A program made the translations under genes and the position numbers. From Ramazzottius varieornatus (Eukaryota; Tardigrada; Eutardigrada; Parachela; Ramazzottiidae), in assembly GCA_001949185.1 (NCBI GenBank), contig BDGG01000001.1, positions 3,303,324 through 3,367,323 of the forward strand: a stretch of DNA of 64,000 nucleotides, given 5' to 3'. Of the stretch, positions 49,743 through 60,872 are shown piece by piece. How positions within the stretch are numbered: position 1 is the stretch's first letter; every line of letters begins with the position of its first letter. The notes under the pieces were generated by a model that worked only from the letters and a program-made list of their open reading frames with translations, was not told where the DNA came from and searched no databases.

Positions 49743-52700
49743 ATGTCGCTGTGGGAGAAGACTCAAAGGTTGCAAGGGGACGCATTGGACCAGCTTCGTA
49801 ACATCTACACGCAATGCTTTCCCATTGAAGTACGACATTACTGCGCGCAGTGGATCGAGGAGCAGCCGTGGTTAGTTAGCCCGAGGCCGCTCTTTAGCTC
49901 CCATTCCTAATCTATGTGATGGGAGCCTCTCTTCGTAGGGATGGGGTGGACACGTACAACAATCAACATGAAAAGATGGCTACAAACTTGCTGAAAAGTC
50001 TGCTGCGGGAAGTGGAAGTGCGAGCCAAAAGTCTGGCACCTAATGACTTTGTGACCAAGTTGAAACTAGAGGAAGCTATGGGATACTTGAGGGAACATTA
50101 TGGGAGGAACCCGCTGAACTTCGTACAGATCGTCAAGACCATGCTGGAAACTGAACGACACTTGGTTGATTTGGCCGAACATGTAAAACACGAACCGAAC
50201 ACTTCAAATTAATATTTCTGTTAGTTTTGATTGGAAGTTATGTTTTTCAGCCTCACCCAGTGGACGCTACTGCTTCGACCTCCCAAATCAAGTCTGGACA
50301 GAATGGAGTTATGCTGCAGCAATTTGAGCTCTTACAGAAAGGAACAAAGGTAGGGAAGATTCTGCCACTTTTTTGGACTGTATAAGATTAAAGAAGCGGT
50401 AAATTTCTATCGACAGGTTACGGACAGCGACCTGAACATACTGCAACACGAACAAGAGTCTTTTGTGATTCTCTACCAAGAGAAATACCAGATCGAAGAA
50501 GCTATCGCCAGGCAGATTGGATCCCCGACCGAGCCGCGGCTGCGTCAACGGAAGGAGCAAGTCGACCAGAATCTCTCTCAGAAAGCCAACAGTATTCTCG
50601 AGAAACGAATGGTAAATTTGGCGATACAATAGGAGTGGCTGGATACCATGTGTTGTTAATGAATGAGTCTCTTTTCCAGCTCCTCGCCAAGAAGCATCTT
50701 GAAAGCGTTCAGCACCTCGAGAAGGTCCAGAACTCTGTCCTGAACGAGCATCTGATGGCCTGGAGACGCAACCAGCAACTAAGCGGAAATGGCGTTCCTT
50801 TCTTCAACAATCTCGACCAGATTCAGCAATGGTTAGCTCTTATCGGTAAATAAGATTCACGACAAGTAGTTTTATGTGCGATGTTGTTCTAGGTGTGAGC
50901 TGTTGGGAGATTGTATTCTTCAGAATCGTCAGCAGCTGCAACGTGTCGAAGCACTGCGAACGCAGTTGCCCATTCCTATGGAACCTCAGCAAGACTTGCT
51001 GCCGTCGCTCAATGCGAAGGTCACCGCGTTACTGTCTTCGCTCGTCACCAGCACCTTTATTGTGGAAAGACAGCCACCACAGGTGATGAAGGTGTCCAAC
51101 AAATTCAGTTGCTCTGTGCGACTGCTGGTGGGCAGCAAGCTCAATGTGCACTTGACGCCACCGAAAGTGACAGGGACTATCATCAGGTATGATTCCATTC
51201 TAACCATTCTGATCCGCCCATAAAATCTATGGAGTGTTTTCCTGCGACGAAATCACTATTTCTTAACCTTTTCGTTCTCCTTCTTGCAGTGAATCTCAAG
51301 CCAACGCGCTGATCAAAGGAGACAAGACTGCCATCTCGTAAGAGCCGCATTGCATCTTACCTAAGTGGTTATTCAACTGTGAAACGAAAATAGCTGTACG
51401 CTAATTTACCTCATTTGCTTCGGCAGGAACTCGGCCGGAGTCATCGTTAATAACGCCGGTTTGATGGAATACAATCAAGCCGCTAAACAACTTGTCGTTA
51501 ATTTCCGTAACATGGTAATTAAAATGCCTCTCTGACTTAATCTTTTATCGAAAGGTTTACGTTCGAATTGAACTAATGAGGTTGAATTTGTTTAGGCTCT
51601 AAAAACTGTCAAACGGTCGGAACGGAAAAAACATCAGGAGGTGTTTAACCATAGCTTATTAATTTGGCTCATTTTTGGGCTCCGTCAATTTATTATATGT
51701 CATTTTACTTGTAGGCTGTGACGGAAGAGAAGTTTTGTCTGCTGTTCCAGTCCAAGTTCAACGTAGCAAACGAAATGACTTTTCAAGTTTGGGTAGGTTT
51801 GAATGCTCAGCCGTGGTTCTTGGAAGTTGTATACACCTGATAGTACGAGTACCTGGTATCATCGTGCGTTATATGGTTGTTTTTATGCTGACTCATACGG
51901 TTCGACCGGAAGCTGTGGTGGAACTGATGGTGTTTTTTGCAGACGTTGTCGTTGCCCGTGGTTGTTATCGTTCACGGATCACAAGAAGCCCAAGCCACGG
52001 CGGTCATCATGTGGGACAATGCTTTTGCAGAGCTGGTAAATTTATTCTTGTTTCAGTGTTCGATACCGCCACAGTAGTTATAGGAAGTCCGGAAGCAAAG
52101 CATACCATTCGGTCATGAACCTCCATACAGTGACCGTAGATTGTCCAGCGAGCATGGGTATGCAGGGGTGTGTCACAAGAAATCAAAATGCTTACAGACA
52201 CGCATACAAGCACTCGTAGATTTCCACTGAGCGGACGTATGCAGGTTCATGCGAATGCAGTGTGTCACTAGCGGAGCGGTAGCGGCTTTCCCATACGCTG
52301 CCTGCCCTCGTATACAGGAGTGAGGATTGAAGGAACAGTTTAATGTCACAGGGAAGAGTGCCATTCGAGGTTCCGAAAGAGGTTCTGTGGAAGCAGTTGG
52401 CGGAACAGCTCAACTTCAAGTTTAAAAGTCAGATAGGAACAGGACTATGCGACGAACACTTGAGATTCCTGGCAGCCAAATTACTTGGCAGAAAAGAAGA
52501 CACTCTGGAAGACCTGAGCAATGTCAAGGTGTCGCGATCCAGATTCCACAAGGAAAACTTGATCGACCGTAAATTCACCTTTTGGGAGTGGTTCTTTGAC
52601 GCCATGAAGCTAGTGAAGGACCATCTTCAAGATCTGTGGAACAATGGGTGAGTGTTCACCAGCTTCGGTCTTCTTATTCACCAATGCGTTCTGTTTAGCA

Positions 52701-53678
52701 TTCGTCCTGATTGCAGCTGTGTGCACGGGTTCCTCGCCAAGCAAACTGCACAAGACTGGCTCTTGCAGAAACCACCGGGAACCTTTTTGCTCAGACTTAG
52801 TGACTCGATCCTAGGTGGCGTCACCATCGCTTGGATTCGCCAAGACCCCGAAAGCGGTGTGTCAGACTGCCAACACTTACCTCATGTATAGGAAGTTAAC
52901 TTATAATAGGTAGCGAGAATGTTGACGCTTGTTGTCGGTTGTAACAGATATTCGGGAAGTATTATCCATCCAGCCATACACAAGCAAGGATTTTCAGATC
53001 CGTAGCTGCGCTAATCGTATTCGTGATCTCGCTGAAAACTTGTTTCTGCTCTATCCCGACATTCCTCGCGACCAGGTATGCGCATCTTGTAAAAACATGG
53101 CAATCATTTACAATAATCTGGTATCTCTATCCGGTTCTGTTCATCTTCGCTTAGGCTTTCGGCAAGTTCTACACCGCAACCGACCATCGTCCGCCGCTGG
53201 GAGGCGACTACGTTCCATCTGACTTGCACACTACCATTCCAGGGTGAGACTCTGCTATTTCTTCATGTTGAGTAAAATTCTTTGCGACAAGTACGATTAA
53301 TTTCTGTGTTTGGTCTTCTGTAGATTCCAAGGCAGAGCACGTTCGGTGACGCCCGGCTTCTCGGTACAATCACCGCACTCGCCTGAATCAGTGCATGATC
53401 CTCGCTCCGTCGTTAGCAATCAGTCGGAAATGACAACTGGGTAGGTCCAGACCATCAAGCGAGTCTTTTGCGTAAGTTGCAGCAATTTACTGAATTGTTT
53501 CAGACCTAATGACATGGACTTCACCGATGCCGACACCAGTCCAGAGAACATGGATCGTTGGCTGACTGAGGAATCGCTGGGCTCGTTTGAACCAACCAAC
53601 GCAGACGCGGCCATCTCTCAGAACGAACTGTATAACATTCTGTATCCCCAACCTGGAAACTACATGCCGTCCCATTAG
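49743..53678 (+). CDS. STAT transcription factor (STAT5/Stat92E-like)
   Basis: Cytokine/JAK-responsive transcription factor. Seventeen phase-consistent exons (49743-49870, 49939-50182, 50251-50349, 50417-50611, 50680-50831, 50893-51186, 51290-51337, 51427-51514, 51596-51640, 51715-51792, 51943-52035, 52352-52647, 52717-52856, 52948-53075, 53155-53243, 53324-53440, 53504-53678) give 802 residues. Order: N-domain [20 protein letters not shown], coiled coil, DNA-binding domain with [20 protein letters not shown] and IMWDNAFAE, linker [20 protein letters not shown], and SH2 domain with [10 protein letters not shown] (Arg613). The likely activating tyrosine is Tyr695 in GGDYVPSD, the position of Tyr694 in human STAT5A. 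A short transactivation tail ends [10 protein letters not shown]. The coiled coil and N-domain features favour the STAT5/6 branch. Confidence 0.97.
52120..52166. repeat. Intronic 47-nt inverted-repeat element, family A copy 6
   Basis: Arms CCTCCATAC and GTATGCAGG, 29-nt loop, in STAT intron 11 (52036-52351), the longest STAT intron. Confidence 0.7.
52199..52245. repeat. Intronic 47-nt inverted-repeat element, family A copy 7
   Basis: Left arm CACGCATAC, right arm GTATGCAGG, in the same STAT intron, 32 nt after copy 6. A degenerate third GTATACAGG follows near 52310. Confidence 0.6.
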
Positions 53679-54501
53679 AGCAATCTTTTCTTGGTAGCAT
53701 TTACGGTAACCGGTTCCACGGCCACGCCCTATCAACCTCACACATAGTATTCGATATTTTCGAAATCGTTACTCTATGGTATATCAATTCACCTTCCCCT
53801 TTTCCGCTTTGGTCTTTTTCTAATGCACTTTCACTGAAATGTTTTACGTGGAAACTTGTTCACTTCTGGATTTTTAGGTTTTTTTTACCGTACCCCCACC
53901 TTTGCATGTTTTAACTACGCTGTTCCAACACTTCCGTGTCTTGCTTTTGTGTTACATAACCTACATTAATCGGAATCTATTCAGTGCAGTATCGAAATTT
54001 GTTCTAAATATGATCGAGTGGCTATTTTTGATCCGCATACGAAAGACGTGTAATTTGTGGACCATAAATTGTAACCTTTATTACAGAGGGCGTGTCATAA
54101 GGTCATAATGTCAGCTGACGAGCCTCATTAAGTGATTCATGACAGGCAATGATAATGGGGAAAAGTTTCGAAACATGGAGAAAGCATCAGATGGATCACT
54201 CACATTAATGGCATCAACTGTAATAATATTTGTCGTTGCTCTGTCCGATAGGCAGTACGTACAGTTACATATTGGGGAATGTGGTGAGCAGAGATCATTA
54301 CGTAAAGGTCACTTCTAATCAACGGAGAAGACTTTCCCCGAACGGGCTACCCACTGAAAGGCCAGTGTAATCGCAACGGGAGGAAGCGATAACGAGGAAG
54401 GAGGCACGGACCTTCGGATAAAGAAATCTTTTCAAGCGTCAAATTGCTCTGATGGCAGGCCTAGTCTGTCCGCTCTGTAGGCATCACAATCGAGGAGAGC
54501 T
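53679..54501. other. Convergent spacer downstream of STAT
   Basis: AT-rich, about 820 bp, between STAT and the next gene, which ends toward it. Holds 3' UTRs. No gene recognised. Confidence 0.5.
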
Positions 54502-55898
54502 TCACTGGTTGGCCCGGTTGGCGTATTGCAGGATTGGGAAGCTTTGGGCGTCGTGCAAGGTCGAGTTCTTCCAGATGTCCCCGTAGTTGCCTTTAGACGA
54601 AGTTAGTTGGTCGTACACCTTATCATTTTGCTCTTTTACTGTAAAAAAACAGCGAGATTCGTCTTTTACCGTTATTTTTTAAAAGATCCAAAATCTGGTG
54701 GAGCGTTACAATTTGATACTTTTGCTGTGTACCGTTCTAAGCTTTCTTCTATTAGCTCTCGTGTCACTAAATTACTAAAGTTCTGCAATAATTTTGGCTT
54801 GCAAAAACGAAGATGACTTTCACGATAAAATCATTTACGAAAGTAATTAAATGATTACATATTTGGCCCCGTGTGAAAGTATAGAGAAAGCTCCACCGGA
54901 AAAACGAACATCTGGTGTGACAAGGAGATGCGAATAAACTCAGAACATGTGCGACCCGGGAAAGATCAAAGAAAGAAGACATCACGCAACGGCAAGGATC
55001 GAGCGTAGTGACAATGGGGCTATTTTTGGCTCTGTATCGCAATAAAGGACTGCCCATAGCTCGGAACCGCCTGTCGGGATTCTATTAAAGACTGAGGACT
55101 CCGACAAAGGAGGATGCTTGTAAGTTGTCGAACCGCAAAGTTGCACTGCACGATCTCGAGTTTACACGTGAAAATACGTGACACTAGGTACTTCCCTATT
55201 GAAGGTGCTTACCAATTGCATCGATTTTCGATGTCATGTTCAGAGTGACGGCCACCAAGAGAACGCTGGATATGATAATCAAACCTGAAAATAACAAGGA
55301 AAATTTATAATGAGAAGTTATCGAAAAACAATTTTAAAAAATGTTTTGTACGCAATATCGGAGTAGCGCAAGTGAAACTTACAGGATCATCATCTTAAGT
55401 GGCGAACCCGTCCATTCAATAACAATTGAAACTTGTGCCACTTGAGGTAACGATCTTGCACATTTCGTTTGCACAACTTCTATATTGTTGTGAGGAGTTA
55501 TTTTTCGTACGAGTACCGGCAATGACGCCGACAGCGAAAGTGATACGTTTCCTTTTCTTTTCGTCCGCCGTCAATGGCTCCTTGACTGTCTGGCTGCCAT
55601 CGCTCTCACCGTCGCGTAACGGTAGGGAAATGAGGGTGGGTTCCTTGGTGGAATGCGGCGTGCTTTTGCCTCCTCCCGCTCGATAATTATTGGAACTCAC
55701 AGACGAAGAGCCCGTCGGAGGCCGAAAATAGAAGAAAGGAGGCTGCTTCTCGTAATCGTCCACCGACCGAATTTGCGGCAGGTTAACGTCCTCGTTATAG
55801 CTAGGGACAGGACGGTAGAACCCATTGACCGACGGCGTCGGCTGGTATTGCGTGGATAACACATCAATAGTTTCCAAATCATCTTCATCCGCTGCCAT
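54502..55898 (-). CDS. Single-pass (type II) membrane protein, unrecognised
   Basis: Three exons (55898-55517, 55284-55213, 54590-54502) join in phase to give 180 residues. The N-terminal 118 residues are hydrophilic with acidic and Pro/Tyr-rich stretches (MAADEDDLETIDVLSTQ, PPFFYFRPPTGSSS). A basic cluster KKRKR precedes a single transmembrane helix at about 119-142 (ITFAVGVIAGLIIISSVLLV crosses exons 1-2). The short C-terminus has two N-glycosylation sequons (NMT, NST) and ends FPILQYANRANQ. Positive-inside charge predicts the N-terminus in the cytosol. The TM coding sequence spans an intron, which supports the splice model. No family recognised. Confidence 0.7.
55397..55443. repeat. Intronic hairpin, family B copy 2
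   Basis: Arms AAGTGGCGAAC and GTGCCACTT. Outer pairing extends over GATC..AAGTGGC (15 of 19 positions). It lies in intron 1 of the type II membrane protein gene. Arms match family B copy 1 in POLE. Confidence 0.6.
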
Positions 55899-58161
55899 TT
55901 CCTAATCGCAAAAAGCAGTCCGAACTAGGAGAAAATATTCAGCCAACTTCGATACGCTTCCAGAAGAACGGCCAATCATTCCAGAAGTAGAGGAAGAGAG
56001 CAGTAAAAGGCAAAGACCCAGCCATTTCTCATCAAGGAAATTTCAAATTCCAGTTAGATCTTTAACAGCTGACACGATGCTCTTCTGTAAACAGGATAGC
56101 AATGTGATCCGTTGGCTAATAAAAAATTCTGGTAATCCTTATCGGTCTGAAATGGGAAGATTACAGTGTTGAGAAGGGTAAACAAGGATCTTAGTTGTTT
56201 CAAATAAACGAAATTAAATCCATGTTTGCACAAAGGCTGCAAATTTCAGAATGAAGACCAGCGAGTACAAGCTTCGTGCAATATTCTCGGGTGGAGTAGA
56301 GTGATGATTAGTTAACAAGGCGAAGAAAAATAAGGGAGAGCCACGGGTGCAGTGTTTGGCAGCACTTGGACGATGAAGTATGAAGTATGAAGTCTATGCT
56401 TCCGGCCTACTTTTTGCATGCATGTGCGCCTTTCCGGGCTATACTGCGAGCCTGAAGTCAAAAGACGTCATGGAGAAGAGGGAACAAAGATCAGACAGAG
56501 TGTGCTACCATATCCGGCAGTTGGTGACTTTTTGGTTTCGGCTACATTTTAGGCATTCTTAAGCGAAAATCAATAATAAGCAGTCTCTGACACACCAGCC
56601 GGCAATATTTTATGTTATCTGTAAGGTTCCACACATTGGCTCTCCATGCACCGCGCAACTGATAATGGACAGCGGGTTTCTATACAGCCTCTAAGAGGCC
56701 CGAAATCACCTCAGAATCACTAGAAAGCAACATGTCTTCATGTGACTTACCTTTGTGACGGAAACGGAAGATACTTCCGGGTCGAAAAATTTAATTTTTT
56801 CGGGTCAATGAAAGTGCGTCGGGATCACTGATGTGCTCCTGGTGGCAGAAGGGAACATTATCAGATGAAGCGTTAGGGAGGCTTTTCGTGCGTGAAGGTT
56901 GCAATAAAAATGGAGGAATCTCGGTAAAGTGGTTTATCTATGGGGACCTTGACAGACCGGAAAGAATACTTTGAGGAGCTGATTACAAAGTGCAATCTCA
57001 CTTTATACGATCCCGTTATGTCCACTGGCATTGCAGACATTCGCAGTATTATGTCAGCCGCAAACAGCGGTGGTGTTGAAAGCTAAAGTGCGATCCATAA
57101 GTTTACTCAGCGGATTCTCTTCCGGTTATGGATTTGCCAGTAAAGAGTAAGGACCATCCCACTGAGTATAACTCTTTCTTCCCGCATACAGCCAACAAAG
57201 AAAAAAACCCATTGGAGCCGACTGCAGCTGAGCTGCATGCTCCCTTGAATAGGAATATGATTGCATTATCAATTTGTACGGTATTGCACAAGGAAATCAA
57301 CGGCGCTTATAAATATCCCTTCAGCGCATTGGCCAGCGAACATTAAAGAATCCATATCACGGGTCTTTCCTACACAGGCTGCGTGGGGATGCGACAGCAG
57401 GCGCCGACAATTTCATCCCTTTGGATTGGATATTGTGCAGACTGTGGGGTCGACCCATCTGCTGAATATCGACGGATTCTTTCGCCCTCTAGACTGTATT
57501 CTTGACAGGTTCCATCTACCTCGTTAGGCTTCCTTGTTTTCTGGCTGTACATAGTACTCGAGTAGAGTAGAAGAGGAAGTACCGCCTGGTGTTAGGTCCC
57601 ATCTTTGACCTCGAGTATTCAGCTTGAAATAGAAACATTGATTGATAAATTTGGAACGAGCTCATCTTGAAGGAACGAAGAGCTAGGTACGTGTAATGAA
57701 TATCGATAAGAGGAGCGCAGGAAGACACCGCTTCGATCATGTAGAATTAGCCATTTTCTTCTCAGTGTTTGCAAGTGATTCCACCACCTGTGTGCTTTCT
57801 GGTCGAACTACGAACCAGGTTGACCTTTGGGGTTGATTCCGCTTCCTGCCATGTGGCAGAATCTCCTTGTGACAGGGATGATGATGAGTTTCATCTTCGG
57901 ACATCCTATACAAGGACAAGCCCGAAGGCCGAAATCTCAAAGGTTCGAAAGCAGCCTTCCTGTGTAGATGGCGCGATAGTCCTATGCGTCGCTAAAGATC
58001 TGCATTTAACGGAAAACAGACAAGGATGAGAGGCAAACGAACAACGAGCTCGTAAAATTTCCTGTTGAAATCCATTGAAAACAAATATTCTTTGAACAGA
58101 ACTAACTACTTTGATTTCTAGCGGCGAAGTGAGAGTGCCATTCGTGATAAAGCAAAAAGAA
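55899..58161. other. Intergenic region, no gene recognised
   Basis: About 2.3 kb between the membrane-protein gene start and the 5S rRNA gene. Short open frames only, none with similarity or splice partners. It includes the promoter of the membrane-protein gene. Confidence 0.5.
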
Positions 58162-58279
58162 GCCTGCAACATCTGGTGTTCCCAAGCGGTCACCCTTCTA
58201 AGTACTAACCAGGCCCGACGTAGCTTATCTTCCGAGATCGAACGGGATCGGGAGCATTCTACGTGGTATGGTCGCAGGC
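58162..58279 (-). rRNA. 5S ribosomal RNA
   Basis: A 118-nt sequence with the full 5S plan. The 5' end GCCTGCGACCATACCACGTA pairs with the 3' end (..GTTGCAGGC) to form helix I. The internal promoter is present: an A-box-like AAGATAAGC and a C-box AGGGTGACCGCTTGGGAA. The loop sequence CGTCGGGCCTGGTTAGTACT is conserved across animals. A T5 run follows the 3' end directly, the RNA polymerase III terminator. It is a single copy here, not a tandem array. A 207-residue open frame crossing it is incidental. Confidence 0.95.
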
Positions 58280-59003
58280 AAAAGTAACAAAATTTTAAAC
58301 GTCTGAAGCGAAGGTTAAGACTCCAATCTATGCTGCTGCCATTGAACTTCGGAATTTTATGGAGATGGAGGAGCGTGTCCAGGAAAATCTTCTCATACAT
58401 TACCCCAATAAAATTTGTTGAAGAATATTTTACCCGCCAGTTGACAAAGTAGCTTACGTCATTTGTCTGTTGTGGATGGAGAGACAACCAGGACTTCGCA
58501 GTTAATCTCGCAGTTAATCCCCCAGTCAATCAAATTTAAAATTCCAAACTATAATGTACAAATGTGTCGCCTGAACGTAACCCGTGTCAGTATATCTGGG
58601 TGGGACGCCACTTAGGCGGTAAAACAACCATCAATTATTCGGGAATGGCGCCTAAAGTGCCTGCATTACGCACCCGTAACACGGCAAAAGTGGCGGAAGT
58701 CAAGCGGACAATTATGCAGAACATCGTCGTTCAAGAGCCTTCTCGGGACCACTCCTCATCCATTAAACAGCAAAAGCAACACGGGTTATTATCCTAATAA
58801 ACTCGCCCGCATATTCCAGTGTATAAAATCGACCACCGAAGTTCGCCAGTCTAAATCATTCAGCACTTCCGAGTGCAACTTCCTGTCGCTGTTTACCAAA
58901 GGGCTATCGCGACCTGTCCCTATAAAAGAAACTTCCGCTTGGCTCGCTAAACGTATCTCCGACTCGCTTAGTTCTTTGCGGGAGGTTCTTCCATCCCGCA
59001 GTC
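58280..59003. other. Upstream region of the neuropeptide-like gene
   Basis: Holds the TATA-type promoter listed next and a small hairpin at 58607-58660 (GCCACTTAGGCG / CGCCTAAAGTGC). A 77-residue frame at 58564-58797 is not convincing. Confidence 0.4.
58921..58927 (+). promoter_or_regulatory. TATA box
   Basis: TATAAAA lies 83 nt before the start codon of the peptide precursor. It predicts transcription start near 58950 and a 5' UTR of about 50 nt. Few other genes here show a TATA box, and this suits a strongly cell-specific gene. Confidence 0.6.
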
Positions 59004-59586
59004 ATGGGGTGGTCTCCTCATATTCTCTGGACTTTGTTGGTGATCTCGACAGCTGTGTCAGGGTCTATTGGAGCAGTCCCTGGGATCTCACGGACCTACG
59101 ACGATAGCCATGATTTTATCGACGAAGAACTTCAAGATTCTCTATCTGCCGGAAGCGACAGCGTGAAGCTATCCCTGAGTAAGGCCGACGCCATGAGAAA
59201 CCTCAACATGGAAGAAAAACGGGGTTTCGGGGAGAAACGTGGTTTTGGGGAAAAACGCGGCTTTGGCGAAAAGAGAGGCTTTGGGGAGAAGCGTGGCTTT
59301 GGAGAAAAGCGTGGATTTGGAGAGAAGAGAGCTGTTGTCGTGATACAGGAGGCTGGAGCTGTCACACCTCTTCCAAAGTATGATGATAACCTGGAAGGCC
59401 AGTGGGATCACTTCCGGACGACCAAGAAAGGCTTTGTGGATAAACGCGGCTTTGGTGATAAAAGGTCGTGGTCCGACGACGGAAGGATGGGTAGGTTTCT
59501 TCACCATTTTCAAACCCGCGCGAGAACCCGGTTTCCAATATGGTTCCTTCACCGGTGACGATTTTATTAATATTTCAGGGGTATGA
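59004..59586 (+). CDS. Putative neuropeptide precursor with GFGEKR repeats
   Basis: Secreted prepropeptide. The signal peptide is MGWSPHILWTLLVISTAVSG. After a spacer ending NMEEKR come six perfect GFGEKR repeats (59223-59330). After an intervening propeptide segment come GFVDKR and GFGDKR. Lys-Arg sites would release the tetrapeptides GFGE (six copies), GFGD and GFVD. They lack a C-terminal Gly, so are not amidated. The 18-bp repeat units differ at synonymous sites, showing the peptide, not the DNA, is conserved. A donor at 59491 (atgg|gtaggt) joins an acceptor at 59578 to end in Met-Gly-Val-stop; unspliced, the frame runs to 59558. I do not recognise a family. Confidence 0.8.
59223..59330 (+). 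repeat. Six 18-bp tandem coding repeats (GFGEKR)
   Basis: Units such as GGTTTCGGGGAGAAACGT and GGCTTTGGAGAAAAGCGT differ only at silent positions, indicating purifying selection on the peptide. Confidence 0.9.
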
Positions 59587-60227
59587 TTTATACTTTGTTG
59601 TTTATCACAAACTCATTTTACCCAATTCCGAAGCCAATAATAATATGTTGACGCTCTTCCTATACTGTGACTGCTGCTGCCTCTATTTCTCGTCATTCGG
59701 TGTAACCACAGTCTTCTGCCTGATAACTGTTTTCGGTTTCCTGCTGGGTAGCTGAGTTCAAAAGCGACCCTCATTCTTATGTACTGGGGACCTCGAGCCA
59801 GTAATCACGCCCAAAGCTGCGGGTGACCTTTACGGCCACGCCCATATCCAGGAGCCGCATCGGTTCGCGTCTTCCCAGCTCTGAAACTCGTGCAGGAACA
59901 ATTGTTCAAGGCCGACACCGCCTTGGAATTTCGCCCTTCACTTCTACTCGTGTGTTCCTGGAGCCTACAAGAGTTCCGGAAAAATACGGATGCAAGAGCC
60001 TCTGAGTATGTTATCGTTGCACTCCAGTTTTGTCCAGTGTTTCGTCCAAACGAATCTAGCACAATTACGTTTGCAGCCATACTGGGGCACGCAAAATGAC
60101 TTTTCATATTGTGGATTATTACTGGACGCAGTTCTTTCAGTAAATGTCGCAAACACTGTTCATTTCGGTTGCCAAGACAAGCAAATTATTGCTATGGTCA
60201 GCAATGGGTAAATGACCCATCAATTAC
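59587..60227. other. Intergenic region
   Basis: 3' UTR of the peptide gene and spacer. Overlapping short frames on both strands show no recognisable protein. Confidence 0.5.
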
Positions 60228-60379
60228 TGTAGTGCTCCCAAATTCACGCGCACTCAGCCACGTGATGAGTCATCGTTGTCCAGTATGATCAGATGTTATC
60301 AGTGTAGCCTGTGTGACTCTCACCCGGGCATCATTTACTGTCCACGTGGTTAAGTGCGCGTTAATTTAGGAGCACTACA
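60228..60379. mobile_element. 152-bp MITE with TTAC target-site duplication
   Basis: Terminal inverted repeats of about 37 bp with four mismatches: left TGTAGTGCTCCCAAATTCAC, then GCGCACT and CCACGTG; the right end is the reverse complement. It is flanked directly by TTAC (60224-60227 and 60380-60383). No coding capacity. Confidence 0.85.
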
Positions 60380-60872
60380 TTACCAAAAGCACACTGTTCA
60401 AAATGCGGAATATACAATAACCAGCATGTACGACCGTAATGAACCTTCCGAAGTTCGGTTTACTTACGGTTTTCCAGATGCAGGTCTGAAAGACTACTTA
60501 TTGCTCGTTCTTTTGTTGAGCAAAGCTGCGAAAGTACAGTGTTCAGGTTCCAAGAGACCGCCTCTGAGAAGTACGAGCATGATTCGACACTTCCTTCAAG
60601 ATTATATGTAGTGACCTGTGTCCGGTTTCGAGGTATTATCTCCCAGCCAACTATGCAGATTTCAATCACCCTCGAGCTCTGTCTTGTCTTCGGCGGTGGA
60701 TGAACCTTGACCTTTCAGATTTAGTCTGTGATCAGACTGACCTACTAAGATTACGTGTTTTCCTTTGCCATCTCCGGCAACAAAGTTTAACGCCATCGTT
60801 TGAATATTCCGGATGTGAAGCACGGGCAATAAGTGATTGAGCGAGGGATCCGCCCGGGTCACTCCTCCCGCC
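60380..60872. other. DGAT2-like gene upstream region
   Basis: Presumed promoter and 5' UTR. No gene recognised. Confidence 0.4.

Noticed and set aside
57906-58529. 207-residue minus-strand open frame
   Set aside because: It runs through the 5S rRNA gene; the apparent protein is a translation of conserved rRNA sequence and flanks.
58564-58797. 77-residue frame upstream of the peptide precursor
   Set aside because: Crosses a small hairpin, lacks similarity, and has no supporting promoter or splice signals.
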